NCBI RefSeq assembly: GCF_018598185.1
Contig: NZ_JAHESC010000014.1
Coordinates: 1-64,000 of the forward strand
Length of the DNA stretch: 64,000 nt
DNA from: Dawidia soli
GTDB taxonomy: Bacteria; Bacteroidota; Bacteroidia; Cytophagales; Cyclobacteriaceae
Direction of reading: 5' to 3'
The notes under the pieces are model-generated. The model ran no database searches. It saw only the letters and a list, made by a program, of their open reading frames with translations, and was not told where the DNA came from. Each line of letters opens with the position of its first letter. The first letter of the stretch is position 1. A program made the translations under genes and the position numbers. This document shows, in pieces, positions 53,443 through 61,743 of the stretch.

Positions 53443-55848
53443 TCATCGTACGCGGCTGTTTTCGGTGGTGCCGGTGGATTGACTTTGGTAGGTGCTCTTT
53501 TTTAGTTGGCCGAAGGTGTAGGTGATGATGAACCGGTAGTAGTCGGTGTTGAAGGTGCGTTGGTAGATGATGTGTGTTTGATTGACATTGTAGTGGCCGG
53601 CGGGGTAGCTGGTGTGGTATATGTCGTTGGCCGTGAAGCTGACTTTGAGGGCTTTGTTCAGGAATTCTTTTTCGGCGCCGAGGGTGACCAGCCAGCGGTC
53701 GTAGTCGAAATACAGGCCTCGGGAACGTTGACCCAGGTACCAGCCCAGCAGTTGTAAGGAAAAGAGTTTGCCTACGTTTATTTTGTTGTTCGTATATAAA
53801 TATACCTGGGGGCGGATGGCGAGCGTCGTGAACCCGTTGTCGCTGTCGACACTTTTGGTATAGCTGGCGCTCGCGCTGTTGGTGGATGTGAGCCACGGCC
53901 GGCTGAAGGTGGCCGAGACGGTGGCGAAGTAGCTGTAGCCGTGGCCGAGGTTGATGGCTTTCAGTACGTAGCTTTTGTCGTCGGCGCCGCGTATGGCCCC
54001 ACCGCTGAGAGGGGTGATGCTATAGCTGTAACCGGCTTTGAGGTCGAGCATGCGCCAGGCTACTCCCACTTCCAATGCATGCACTTTTTCGGGTTTCAGA
54101 TCGGGGTTTCCGGCAGACGAGGTGAAGGCGTCTTGGTAAATAAGCGCTGGGCTGAGTGATTGGTACGACGGACGTATGATACGGGAAGTATACGCGGCGC
54201 GCAGCTTCAGGTCGGGTGATGCCGTGACGGCGATCTGTGCCTGCGGGAAGAGATTTACATATGTGTCGCGGAGGGTGCCTTGCTCGCGGATCGAGGTATA
54301 CAAGGCATAGCGCGTCCATTCGGCGCGCAGGCCAACGCCGAATGTCGTGGACTTGTTGATGACGCCGTCGTATTGCGTGTAGGCCGCGGAGATCGTTTCG
54401 TCGTAGGAGAAGTCGTTGGTGCGCTGGGCATCGGGGATGTGCTCTCCCCCCTCGGCCACTTCGTAGAACGACAGGTCGGCGGCCACACGCGCGTGGCTGA
54501 GCTTGGCGCCGGCGGCCAGTCTGCCCCCGCGGGGGTATACATGCACAAAGTCGGCCTGGGGACTGAGTATTTTAATGGGGTTGTTCTGGGAGCTTCCCAG
54601 CACGCGGGTGAACTCTTCGTTGTTGATGCGATTGTTTTCGTGGATGTCGTCGTCCCGGTACCAGCTATAGGCCGAGAACTGGCCGCCGAGGAAGAGGTAG
54701 GACCCCAGGGTGTCGAGCATCGTTTTGCTATTGATGGTGACCGCGTTGTTACGGGTGAGGTTCATGCGCGCGGTGCGGGAGCTATAGCGGCTGTCTTCGG
54801 TATGCGTGGTGATGAAGTTGCGGCTCTGCAGGTCATCGTCGATGCGTTCATAGAAGCCGTTGTATTCCACCGATGCATACCCGCCGCCGCGCAGGGCGTA
54901 TGACATGCCCAGGCTGTAGTTCGACACATTCGCATAGTCACGCTGGCTATCCCACCGTAGTTGTGAATTAAGATAGTCGGTGTCGGCCGGGCGGGTGCGC
55001 GTGGTGTTGAGTACCTGGCGGTCGTTGCCGCGGCGCAGGTCGAAGTTACCGGCCAGGTCGATGCGGCCTTTCTTGGCGTTGGCGTTGAGCTGGGTAGTAG
55101 TGGCACCGCCGGCATACTCCGACCATGTTACCTGCTGGTTGACAGTGGCCCGGTAGCCGTCGGGCAGATCGGCTTTGGTGATGATGTTGATCACGGCCTG
55201 GCCTTCGGCATCGTATGACGCGGGGGGATTGGTGATGATCTCGATGCTTTTTACCTGCGCGGCCGATACCGACGCCAGGCGCTCCGGCGTAATGCGTTTG
55301 CCGTTGAGGTATAAAATTGCCTGGCCCCTGCCAAAGACCGAAAGGCCGCCGTTTTCGTCTGAGATGACGTTGGGCGAACGCGTCAGGATCTCCTGCACGG
55401 AGTTGCTGGTAGCCAGTACGGTATTGGTCACGTTGATCTGCAGCACGCCGTCGGGGCGGGTGGTGAACAACGGCGCATCGCCTGTGATCTCGACCTCGCC
55501 GAGGAGCTCCGGGTTGTCGTGTACGACGACGGTGCCCAGGTCCACGCGGGGCCGGCCCGCCAGAGACACATAGAGGATCGTGTCGCCGAACTGGATGGAC
55601 GTGAGCTTGAGCAACACCTCGTGCTGGGGCAGGTCGGCGATCGTGAAGTCGCCTTCCAGGAAACTGACGCCCCGCAGCAGGCTGGAGTCGCGTACGGACA
55701 GGGCCAGGGCATTGCCCATTTGCGGCTCTCCGGCCGGGCTTGTGATACGGCCGGTCAGCGTGTGGCGGTCCTGGGCGTAAGCCTGTGTGGAAAACAGCGT
55801 CAGTAGTAAAAAGACCAGCGTATAGTGTGTCGGTATCGGGCGTTCCAT
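53443..55848 (-). CDS. Outer-membrane beta-barrel (TonB-dependent-receptor-like) protein
   Basis: Using the ATG at 55848 gives 801 residues. A signal peptide (TLVFLLLTLFSTQAYAQ) is followed by a carboxypeptidase-like domain (TLTGRITSPAGEPQMGNAL) and a plug-like region (SNSVQEILTRSPNVISDENG, YLNGKRITPERLASV, IEIITNPPASYDAEGQAVI). A long beta-barrel follows. Features such as IEIITNPPASYDAEG are typical of the outer-membrane beta-barrel family (OMP_b-brl_3), which lacks SusD partners. It probably transports a ligand or is part of a signalling chain. It is divergent from the AraC gene at 56048. Confidence 0.88.
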   Translation of the reverse strand: MERPIPTHYTLVFLLLTLFSTQAYAQDRHTLTGRITSPAGEPQMGNALALSVRDSSLLRGVSFLEGDFTIADLPQHEVLLKLTSIQFGDTILYVSLAGRPRVDLGTVVVHDNPELLGEVEITGDAPLFTTRPDGVLQINVTNTVLATSNSVQEILTRSPNVISDENGGLSVFGRGQAILYLNGKRITPERLASVSAAQVKSIEIITNPPASYDAEGQAVINIITKADLPDGYRATVNQQVTWSEYAGGATTTQLNANAKKGRIDLAGNFDLRRGNDRQVLNTTRTRPADTDYLNSQLRWDSQRDYANVSNYSLGMSYALRGGGYASVEYNGFYERIDDDLQSRNFITTHTEDSRYSSRTARMNLTRNNAVTINSKTMLDTLGSYLFLGGQFSAYSWYRDDDIHENNRINNEEFTRVLGSSQNNPIKILSPQADFVHVYPRGGRLAAGAKLSHARVAADLSFYEVAEGGEHIPDAQRTNDFSYDETISAAYTQYDGVINKSTTFGVGLRAEWTRYALYTSIREQGTLRDTYVNLFPQAQIAVTASPDLKLRAAYTSRIIRPSYQSLSPALIYQDAFTSSAGNPDLKPEKVHALEVGVAWRMLDLKAGYSYSITPLSGGAIRGADDKSYVLKAINLGHGYSYFATVSATFSRPWLTSTNSASASYTKSVDSDNGFTTLAIRPQVYLYTNNKINVGKLFSLQLLGWYLGQRSRGLYFDYDRWLVTLGAEKEFLNKALKVSFTANDIYHTSYPAGHYNVNQTHIIYQRTFNTDYYRFIITYTFGQLKKSTYQSQSTGTTENSRVR

Positions 55849-56047
55849 CGCTTCTTGTTTTTCCTGCAAGGATGCGCTGTTGGATCGTGGAAGGCTTTAA
55901 AAAACATGTTTTTTAATATGAAAAAGGCATTTTCCGAAAAAGTCGGCGGCGTGACGCCTGGAAAAATTTTGTCGGTCGGGTAAGGATAAAGTACCGGCTT
56001 ATGGGTTAATTGGGCGCGAAAGAAAAATCGGTTGGACGGCGAAGATC

Positions 56048-57049
56048 ATGGTGGCAAAAGGTGTCATATTAGTATTGAGTTGCCTGGGGGTGATCCAGGC
56101 GTTGTTCCTGTGTGTGTACCTGTTCAGCCTGCGGGACCGGCGCTCCAACCTGCTGCTGGCGTTCCTGCTGTTGAGCCTGACGGTGCGCATCGGCAAGTCT
56201 GTGGTGTACGTCTACCTGGATCTCGATCCGCGCATTCGCAACCTGGCCATTGCCACCGTCCTGGCCACCGGCCCTCTGTTGTGGCTCTACGGCAAGGCGC
56301 TCCTGGAACGGCAGGCTTTCTCTCCCCGCCGCTATCTGCACCTGGGTCCTTTTGCGCTCTATGCGTTGTTAAGTCCCATCATTCCCAACGACGGCAGCCT
56401 GCTGTCGCGGATCCTCTACCCATGCGTGCTTCTGCACCAGACGGCGTACCTCATCCTGTCATGGTACTACCTTTTTAACGTGCCGGCGGGCACACGGCTG
56501 AAGTCGTGGTATCGCAATATTGTGACCGGCGTGAGCATCGTGCTGCTGGTGTATGGGGGCGTCTACCTGGGATGGATCCCGTTCTATATTTTAGGCGCCG
56601 TGTTCTTTTCGTTGCTGGTTTATATATTCTCGTACATGCTGCTGAAGCGGCATGTGTTTGCGTTGGAGAAATATACCAGCTCTGCGATCGACAGTGCCTC
56701 GGCAAGGCGATTGGTCGGGCAGGTTAAGGATCTGTTTGAGCAACAGGCTGCATACCTGGATCGTGAGCTTACGCTGAAACGCGCGGCGGCGCAATTATCG
56801 GTCAATGCCCGTGATCTGTCGCAGGCGATCAATGAGCAGGAGGGGAAGAACTTTGCAGAGTTTGTGAACCACTATCGCATTGCAAAAGCGAAGACGATGC
56901 TGGCGGATTCTGCTTACGCGCACGAGAAGGTGGCCAGCATTGCATATGACTGTGGGTTTGGAACGGTGACGTCGTTCAATGTGGCGTTTAAGGCGGCTAC
57001 ACAGATGACGCCGACGCAGTATCGGGAGCAGTTTGCTTTGATTAAATAG
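56048..57049 (+). CDS. Seven-helix membrane-linked AraC-type regulator
   Basis: 333 residues. The N-terminal half has about seven hydrophobic segments (VILVLSCLGVIQALFLCVYL, LLLAFLLLSLTVRIG and others to LLVYIFSYMLLKRH). The C-terminal 110 residues form an AraC helix-turn-helix (LTLKRAAAQLSVNARDLSQA, KVASIAYDCGFGTVTSFNVAFKAATQMTP). Membrane-linked AraC regulators of this layout are frequent in Bacteroidota and sense surface or membrane signals. It is divergent from the beta-barrel receptor gene, which is its likely target. Confidence 0.9.
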   Translation: MVAKGVILVLSCLGVIQALFLCVYLFSLRDRRSNLLLAFLLLSLTVRIGKSVVYVYLDLDPRIRNLAIATVLATGPLLWLYGKALLERQAFSPRRYLHLGPFALYALLSPIIPNDGSLLSRILYPCVLLHQTAYLILSWYYLFNVPAGTRLKSWYRNIVTGVSIVLLVYGGVYLGWIPFYILGAVFFSLLVYIFSYMLLKRHVFALEKYTSSAIDSASARRLVGQVKDLFEQQAAYLDRELTLKRAAAQLSVNARDLSQAINEQEGKNFAEFVNHYRIAKAKTMLADSAYAHEKVASIAYDCGFGTVTSFNVAFKAATQMTPTQYREQFALIK

Positions 57050-57196
57050 TTAGACTAAACAGATATTTTTTCATCAAGCAGACCACTGAAGGCAAGGAAT
57101 ATGCAATTACCGGAAAGTCGTTTTGAAAAGAAAAGAGTTGGCTACCTCTCGAAAAGATTAATACGATCTCGGTCCCGCATCAGGCTGGGTCAACAT

Positions 57197-57433
57197 GCCG
57201 GTCTGGAGACCGGCACAATGCGTGGCACAAGTCGCCCTCCCGCTGGTCGGAAGACTCGCGCCAGATATTAATGTATATAGGGGCTTCGCCCCTATGACCC
57301 AAAGCTTTGCTGTGCCGATTATCACTAACACGAAATTATTAATCCACTGCTTGGATCTTATGACAGTACCCCACGCCAGAGCTTGCCTTTTGCTCGCTCC
57401 GCGCGGTTGTTTCGCTTTAGCGAGATCTCTAAC
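57197..57433. repeat. Intergenic hairpin module (copy 2)
   Basis: It shares GTCGCCCTCC, TTGGATCTTATGACAGTACC and a CGCTCCGCGCGGTTGTTTCGCTTTAG segment with copy 1. It has its own stem GCCGGTCT/AGACCGGC at 57197-57214. Confidence 0.45.
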
Positions 57434-57461
57434 ACATTAAAATAATATACTCGGATTTTCG

Positions 57462-57469
57462 TAAGTTTG
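57462..57469 (+). promoter_or_regulatory. Bacteroidota -7 promoter element
   Basis: TAAGTTTG matches the TAnnTTTG consensus exactly. It lies about 20 bp before the GTG start of the AraC gene and would give a short leader. This also explains why the TTG at 57467 is not a start codon. Confidence 0.6.
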
Positions 57470-57490
57470 GTAACTCAAAAAGAATACGTC

Positions 57491-58408
57491 GTGAAGATCG
57501 TCTCGGTCGAGGAGTTTTATAAGCAGCTGCGGGATGCGGGGAAGGGAGATGCGGGGATGCCGGTGCCGGAAGGAAACCAGCATCACGGGCATTTTAATGT
57601 GTTTGACCTGGCGTCGGTGTCGGGAAAGCCCATGGCGATGCCGTATGACCGGCGGGCGTATTATAAGATCAGTTTTATACAGGGTGCCAATCGCGCGGAG
57701 TATGCCGACAAGGTGATCCGGATCGAGAAGCAGGCGTTGCTGTTTGCCACGCCGAAGGTGCCGTATCACTGGCTGCCGCAGGAAGATAGGCAGCAGGGGT
57801 CTTTCTGCATTTTTACGGGGGAGTTTATTAACAAGACGCAGCACGGTGTCATGCTGGATAATTTGCCGTTGTTCCAACCGGGGGGCTGTCCGGTGTTTGA
57901 GATCTCGGATGATGAGGCGGCGGAGATAGCCGATATCTTTCGGCGTATTCACAAGGAGGTCGTGTCGGATTATGCTTACAAATATGATCTGCTGCGGAAC
58001 TATGTCATGGAGTTGATCCACTATGGGCAGAAGCTGCGGCCCGGGGCTACGGTGCCGGCCGCGCACGGTGCGTCGGCGCGGGTGTCGTCGTTGTTTACGG
58101 AGCTGTTGGAGCGGCAGTTTCCGGTGGTGCCGCAGCAGCAGTCGCTCGGCTTGCGCACGCCAAAGGACTATGCCGACCGGCTCGCGATCCATGTCAACCA
58201 TTTGAATAAGGTGTTGAAGGAGTCGACGGGCTCTACGACGACGAAGATCATCAACGACCGTATTTTGCAAGAGGCCAAGATCATGTTAAAGAATAGTGAC
58301 TGGAGTGTGTCGGAGATCTCGTATTCGCTGGGGTTTGAAGAGGTGGCGCATTTCTCGAACTTTTTTAAGAAGCGCACGGCTGTAACGCCCCTTGCCTTTC
58401 GCGCCTGA
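57491..58408 (+). CDS. AraC-family transcriptional regulator
   Basis: I choose the GTG at 57491, giving 305 residues, because the earlier TTG lies inside a promoter element. The N-terminal cupin-like half has YYKISFIQGANRAEYADKVIRI. The C-terminal helix-turn-helix has YADRLAIHVNHLNKVLKESTG, the second unit SVSEISYSLGFEEVAHFSNFF and the closing TPLAFR. It is followed after 110 bp by an SDR gene, the same order as at 3938-5713. Effector and target beyond that SDR are unknown. Confidence 0.9.
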   Translation: MKIVSVEEFYKQLRDAGKGDAGMPVPEGNQHHGHFNVFDLASVSGKPMAMPYDRRAYYKISFIQGANRAEYADKVIRIEKQALLFATPKVPYHWLPQEDRQQGSFCIFTGEFINKTQHGVMLDNLPLFQPGGCPVFEISDDEAAEIADIFRRIHKEVVSDYAYKYDLLRNYVMELIHYGQKLRPGATVPAAHGASARVSSLFTELLERQFPVVPQQQSLGLRTPKDYADRLAIHVNHLNKVLKESTGSTTTKIINDRILQEAKIMLKNSDWSVSEISYSLGFEEVAHFSNFFKKRTAVTPLAFRA

Positions 58409-58518
58409 CCGGCGGCTTAATTCCCTTATTTGAAATTCGCAAATCTTCGATTGATCCTCGCAAAAGCTGCCGGGGCGGCGCCCGCCATCTTTGTATTATA
58501 AAATAATACAACACAACG

Positions 58519-59283
58519 ATGGAATCTAAGAACAAGATTGCCCTGGTCACTGGTGGGAGCCGTGGGCTGGGAAAAGACATGGCGTTGAACCTGGCCAAGA
58601 ACGGAATTGACGTAATCATCACGTATAATACTGCACAAAAAGAAGCCGATGCGGTCGTCGCGCAACTGCAAGGCTTGCATGTAAAGGCCGCCGCGTTGCA
58701 GTTGAGCGCCGGCGACAGCAAAAAAGTTTCGTCTTTCTTCGATCAGCTGCGGGCTACGCTGAAAAATATGTTTCAAACCGAGTCTTTCGACTTCCTGGTG
58801 AACAACGCCGGCATGGGTGTATATGCTTCGTTTGCCGACACGACAGAGGCGCAGTTTGACGAGCTCTTCAACGTTCATTTCAAGGCGCCGTTCCTCCTGA
58901 CGCAGCATGCGCTTCCCATACTGAACAACGGCGGGCGCGTGATCAACATCTCTTCCGGGCTGGCGCGATTTACCGAGCCGGGCTACGCGGCATACGCTTC
59001 GATGAAGGGTGGTATCGAAGTGCTGACGCGGTACCAGGCGAAGGAGCTGGGCGCGCGGGGCATTACGGTTAACACGGTGGCGCCGGGCGCGATCGAAACA
59101 GACTTTGGCGGCGGCGTGGTACGCGACAACCCCCACTTGAATAAGCACCTGGCGGAGAAGATTGCCCTCGGGCGTGTAGGCCTTCCGGAAGATATCGGCG
59201 GCGTGGTTGCGTTCCTGTGTACAGAGCAGGCGCGGTGGATCACGGGGCAACGCCTGGAGGTATCGGGCGGGATGAACCTGTAA
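58519..59283 (+). CDS. Short-chain dehydrogenase/reductase (SDR)
   Basis: 254 residues. The cofactor motif is TGGSRGLG, NNAG is seen in FLVNNAGMGV, the catalytic Ser is in INISSGLARF, and YxxxK is YASMK. The end WITGQRLEVSGGMNL is normal for the family. It resembles 3-oxoacyl-ACP or sugar reductases; the substrate is unknown. Its leader (TTTGTATT then CAACACAAC before ATG) is similar to that of the first SDR at 4973, so both could be induced by related AraC regulators. Confidence 0.88.
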   Translation: MESKNKIALVTGGSRGLGKDMALNLAKNGIDVIITYNTAQKEADAVVAQLQGLHVKAAALQLSAGDSKKVSSFFDQLRATLKNMFQTESFDFLVNNAGMGVYASFADTTEAQFDELFNVHFKAPFLLTQHALPILNNGGRVINISSGLARFTEPGYAAYASMKGGIEVLTRYQAKELGARGITVNTVAPGAIETDFGGGVVRDNPHLNKHLAEKIALGRVGLPEDIGGVVAFLCTEQARWITGQRLEVSGGMNL

Positions 59284-59310
59284 CACTCCTTTATATATAG
59301 GATGGCGAAG

Positions 59311-59350
59311 AAGCCCCACACGGCACAAACCGGGATGGGGCTTTTCTTTT
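59311..59350 (+). terminator. Rho-independent terminator
   Basis: AAGCCCCA (59311-59318) and TGGGGCTT (59336-59343) form a stem with a T-rich tail. It follows the SDR gene and fits intrinsic termination. Confidence 0.75.
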
Positions 59351-59401
59351 GGCATGAAAAATGTAATTCGAATTCTTGCTTCACCATACCTGCCAATGAC
59401 C

Positions 59402-59674
59402 ATGTCTACTGTCGAGAAAGAAACGGGCCTCTTCACCAAAAGAACCTTGCTGGGATTTGTTTGCTTTACCGTATTCATTGTTATTCTGGCTTTGCTGTTC
59501 CCGTTTGACCATTACCGAAATGGGATAAACAATTATCAAAAGAAGGACTACCCGGCGGCGTACGCCAGCCTGGCCAAGGTCACGCTGGAGGATCCGAACT
59601 ATATCCGGGCCGCAGCGATCCTGGTGAAGATCAAGCCGAAGATGGACAGCCTGCGGCGCATGGAAAAGCTTTAA
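59402..59674 (+). CDS. Small membrane-anchored helical-repeat protein
   Basis: 90 residues from the ATG at 59402 (an ATG at 59354 is also in frame but lies beside the preceding terminator). One membrane helix (LLGFVCFTVFIVILALLFPF) is followed by a TPR-like helical pair (GINNYQKKDYPAAYASLAKVTLEDPNYIRAAAILVKIKP). It could be a scaffold or part of a larger TPR assembly. No family is firmly recognised. Confidence 0.6.
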   Translation: MSTVEKETGLFTKRTLLGFVCFTVFIVILALLFPFDHYRNGINNYQKKDYPAAYASLAKVTLEDPNYIRAAAILVKIKPKMDSLRRMEKL

Positions 59675-59734
59675 GATGCCCCATTCCGGGACTATCGACG
59701 CCCTCTGATAGCCCGTTTTTGGAAACCGCTATAC

Positions 59735-59765
59735 GAAGCCACCCCGGGGGGTGGCTTCTTTATTC
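59735..59765 (+). terminator. Rho-independent terminator
   Basis: The 10-bp stem GAAGCCACCC/GGGTGGCTTC (59735-59744 and 59749-59758), followed by TTTATTC, is a good intrinsic terminator after the small TPR-like gene. Confidence 0.8.
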
Positions 59766-59788
59766 TATAAGCAGTATCTTCCGCCTGT

Positions 59789-60430
59789 ATGGTCGCGATC
59801 AGGACATTCATGAACTCCCTCGACTATGAGGCACTCCGGCGGGCGCTTTCCGAAGACCCGGCGTTGGCCAACGGGGGCCTTCCCTTTGACGAAAGGAACC
59901 AGGCATTGGCCCATCCGCTGCACCGCGTGTGTGACGGCGTTTTTACCGGCACGTATACGGACGACGATGCGGTGAAACTGGCCTCGATCTTCCTGGACCA
60001 TGGCGCCAACGTGGATGGGTTTGGGTTAACCCCGGGGGAGGATACCCCGTTGATTGCCGCCGCCAGTTTGCTGGCCGAACAGACGGGCATATTGTATACC
60101 AACCGGGGCGCCAGCATCCATCACGCCGGCGGTGGCGGCGCCACGGCACTGCACTGGGCCGCGTGGACCGGCCTGGAGAAACTTGTCAACCGGTTGATCA
60201 GCGCGGGCGCCGATATACACCTTCGCTGCATCGATCACGAAAGCACACCTTTGCTGTGGGCGGTGCATGGCTATACCTTTCGCGGTGGGCAGAACCGACG
60301 GAAGCAAGTCGACTGTATCCGCTTGTTGCTGGCGGCGGGGGCCGAAAGAGATACTTATAATAAAGACGGCAAACACATCTCCCATTTTCTGGACGACGGC
60401 GATGCCGAATTGAAGGCGTTATTTCACTAG
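59789..60430 (+). CDS. Ankyrin-repeat protein
   Basis: 213 residues of ankyrin-type repeats: LASIFLDHGANVDGFGLTPGEDTPLIAAA, GATALHWAAWTGLEKLVNRLISAGADIH, STPLLWAVHGYT, CIRLLLAAGAERDTYNKDG. Each has the TPLxxA/LLxxGA consensus in recognisable form. There is no signal peptide. Ankyrin repeats bind partner proteins; no enzymatic domain is fused. The partner is unknown. Confidence 0.88.
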   Translation: MVAIRTFMNSLDYEALRRALSEDPALANGGLPFDERNQALAHPLHRVCDGVFTGTYTDDDAVKLASIFLDHGANVDGFGLTPGEDTPLIAAASLLAEQTGILYTNRGASIHHAGGGGATALHWAAWTGLEKLVNRLISAGADIHLRCIDHESTPLLWAVHGYTFRGGQNRRKQVDCIRLLLAAGAERDTYNKDGKHISHFLDDGDAELKALFH

Positions 60431-60438
60431 CATTGTAA

Positions 60439-61632
60439 TTACTCCGAAAGCTGCTGCCGGAGCGTTTTGAGTACAGCCTTATCGTTGCATTTCTGCAACA
60501 CGATGGCATCGCATTGATTGAATCTGGCAAACTCCCGGATGGCGCCGCCGATGTCGGCGATCATGGCTTTGGTGAGCCTGACGGATTCGAAGTGCAGGTT
60601 GTGGATGAGCAGCGTACGGGTTTTGCGGTCGGCTTTGGAATCCATGCGGGCTACGAACCTGTCGCCGATGAGGACCGGCAGGGAGAAGTAGCCGTACTTG
60701 CGTTTTGCCTCGGGCACAAAACATTCTACCTGGTAATCAAATTCAAAGAAGTCGCGCAGGCGGTGGCGCAGCACGTTGAGGATATCGAACGGCGAGAGTA
60801 TAAACACATCGCCGGACAGGGTGATGGATCGTTTGCGGTACTCGGGCAGCATGTAGTACGGTCCGCCTTTCAGGCCGGTGATCTCTACGGCGCATACCTC
60901 GCCCGTATCGACCAGTTGCTGCACGGCGGTCTTCCACGGCATCTTCACGAACCGGCACGTATAGGCGATGTCTTTTACCGATGCAACGCCGAGGGCTTTG
61001 AGCGCGCGGCGGATGGCGTGGCGCGTGAACGCTTCGTCGGTGGGCGGCGTGAGATCCAGGTCGGCGGGCAATACGTTTTCGGGCAGGTCGTATACTTTTT
61101 GAAAATCCTTTTTGCGGAGTGTGATGAGCTGGCCGCTGAGGTGCAGGTGCTCGAGGGCGCGCTTGGAGGGGCGCCAATCCCACCAGCCGGTGCTTTTGGT
61201 GGTGCGGTCGTTTTCAAAGTCCCGGGCCATGAGCGGCCCTTCGCGGCCGATGCGGTCGAGGATCTTGCGCTGGAGTGTGGCTTCCGCGGGCGCCACGTCG
61301 TATCTGTCGGCGAATGCCGCGTGTACCGGCAGCGAGAAGCGGTACGCATGCATGGGCATGTAGCCGGTAGCGAAGGTCCAGAATTCGTATACTTTCCCGT
61401 CGGCTTGCAGGGTGTCTATCCATTCGGGCTGGTAGCCCGGCACGCGGGTGGCGATGACGTGGTGATGAGCGCGTTCGACGACGTAGTTGGTGTCGATCTG
61501 CAAAAAGCCCAGGTGGTCGATGAACTTGTACACGGCGTCTTTGCCTTTGCCAAAGGGCGCGCGCTTCCACAGTCCCGCGGCATGCAGGATGATCTTGCGG
61601 GCTTGTGCGGGCGTGAGGGTAATGCTATCCAT
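60439..61632 (-). CDS. YcaQ/AlkX-type DNA glycosylase (HTH_42 family)
   Basis: 397 residues. The N-terminal winged-helix part is followed by LGFLQIDTNYVVERAHHHV, the family signature. The catalytic QxD motif is Gln 45-Ile-Asp 47, which places it in the YcaQ/AlkX branch (QxD) rather than the AlkZ branch (QxQ). Members unhook interstrand crosslinks and remove alkylated bases. Further matches are ARDFENDRTTKSTGWWDW and VRLTKAMIADIG near the C-terminus. An equally long open frame on the opposite strand is an antisense shadow. Confidence 0.9.
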   Translation of the reverse strand: MDSITLTPAQARKIILHAAGLWKRAPFGKGKDAVYKFIDHLGFLQIDTNYVVERAHHHVIATRVPGYQPEWIDTLQADGKVYEFWTFATGYMPMHAYRFSLPVHAAFADRYDVAPAEATLQRKILDRIGREGPLMARDFENDRTTKSTGWWDWRPSKRALEHLHLSGQLITLRKKDFQKVYDLPENVLPADLDLTPPTDEAFTRHAIRRALKALGVASVKDIAYTCRFVKMPWKTAVQQLVDTGEVCAVEITGLKGGPYYMLPEYRKRSITLSGDVFILSPFDILNVLRHRLRDFFEFDYQVECFVPEAKRKYGYFSLPVLIGDRFVARMDSKADRKTRTLLIHNLHFESVRLTKAMIADIGGAIREFARFNQCDAIVLQKCNDKAVLKTLRQQLSE

Positions 61633-61743
61633 CGGGTAAAGAATAAAAGTATAAAGATTTTCTACAATCCCCTATTTTTATCCTTGGGCGACGATCGTGA
61701 TTCGTGATAATAGCTGTAGCTTTCCGGTGAAACCCTATATATC

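Larger units (their letters stand above)
57050..57490. other. Gene-free stretch with hairpin elements
   Basis: I see no gene in this 441-bp stretch. It holds the hairpin module copy 2 (57197-57433), including a perfect 8-bp stem ATAGGGGC/GCCCCTAT around 57277-57295, and the TAAGTTTG promoter element at 57462-57469. Confidence 0.45.

Noticed and set aside
58426-59478. A 350-codon minus-strand frame
   Set aside because: Antisense to the SDR at 58519-59283, which has the full SDR motif set.
60514-61707. A 397-codon open frame on the plus strand
   Set aside because: It is antisense to the YcaQ-type glycosylase, whose family motifs are clear. The plus-strand product has no recognisable features.
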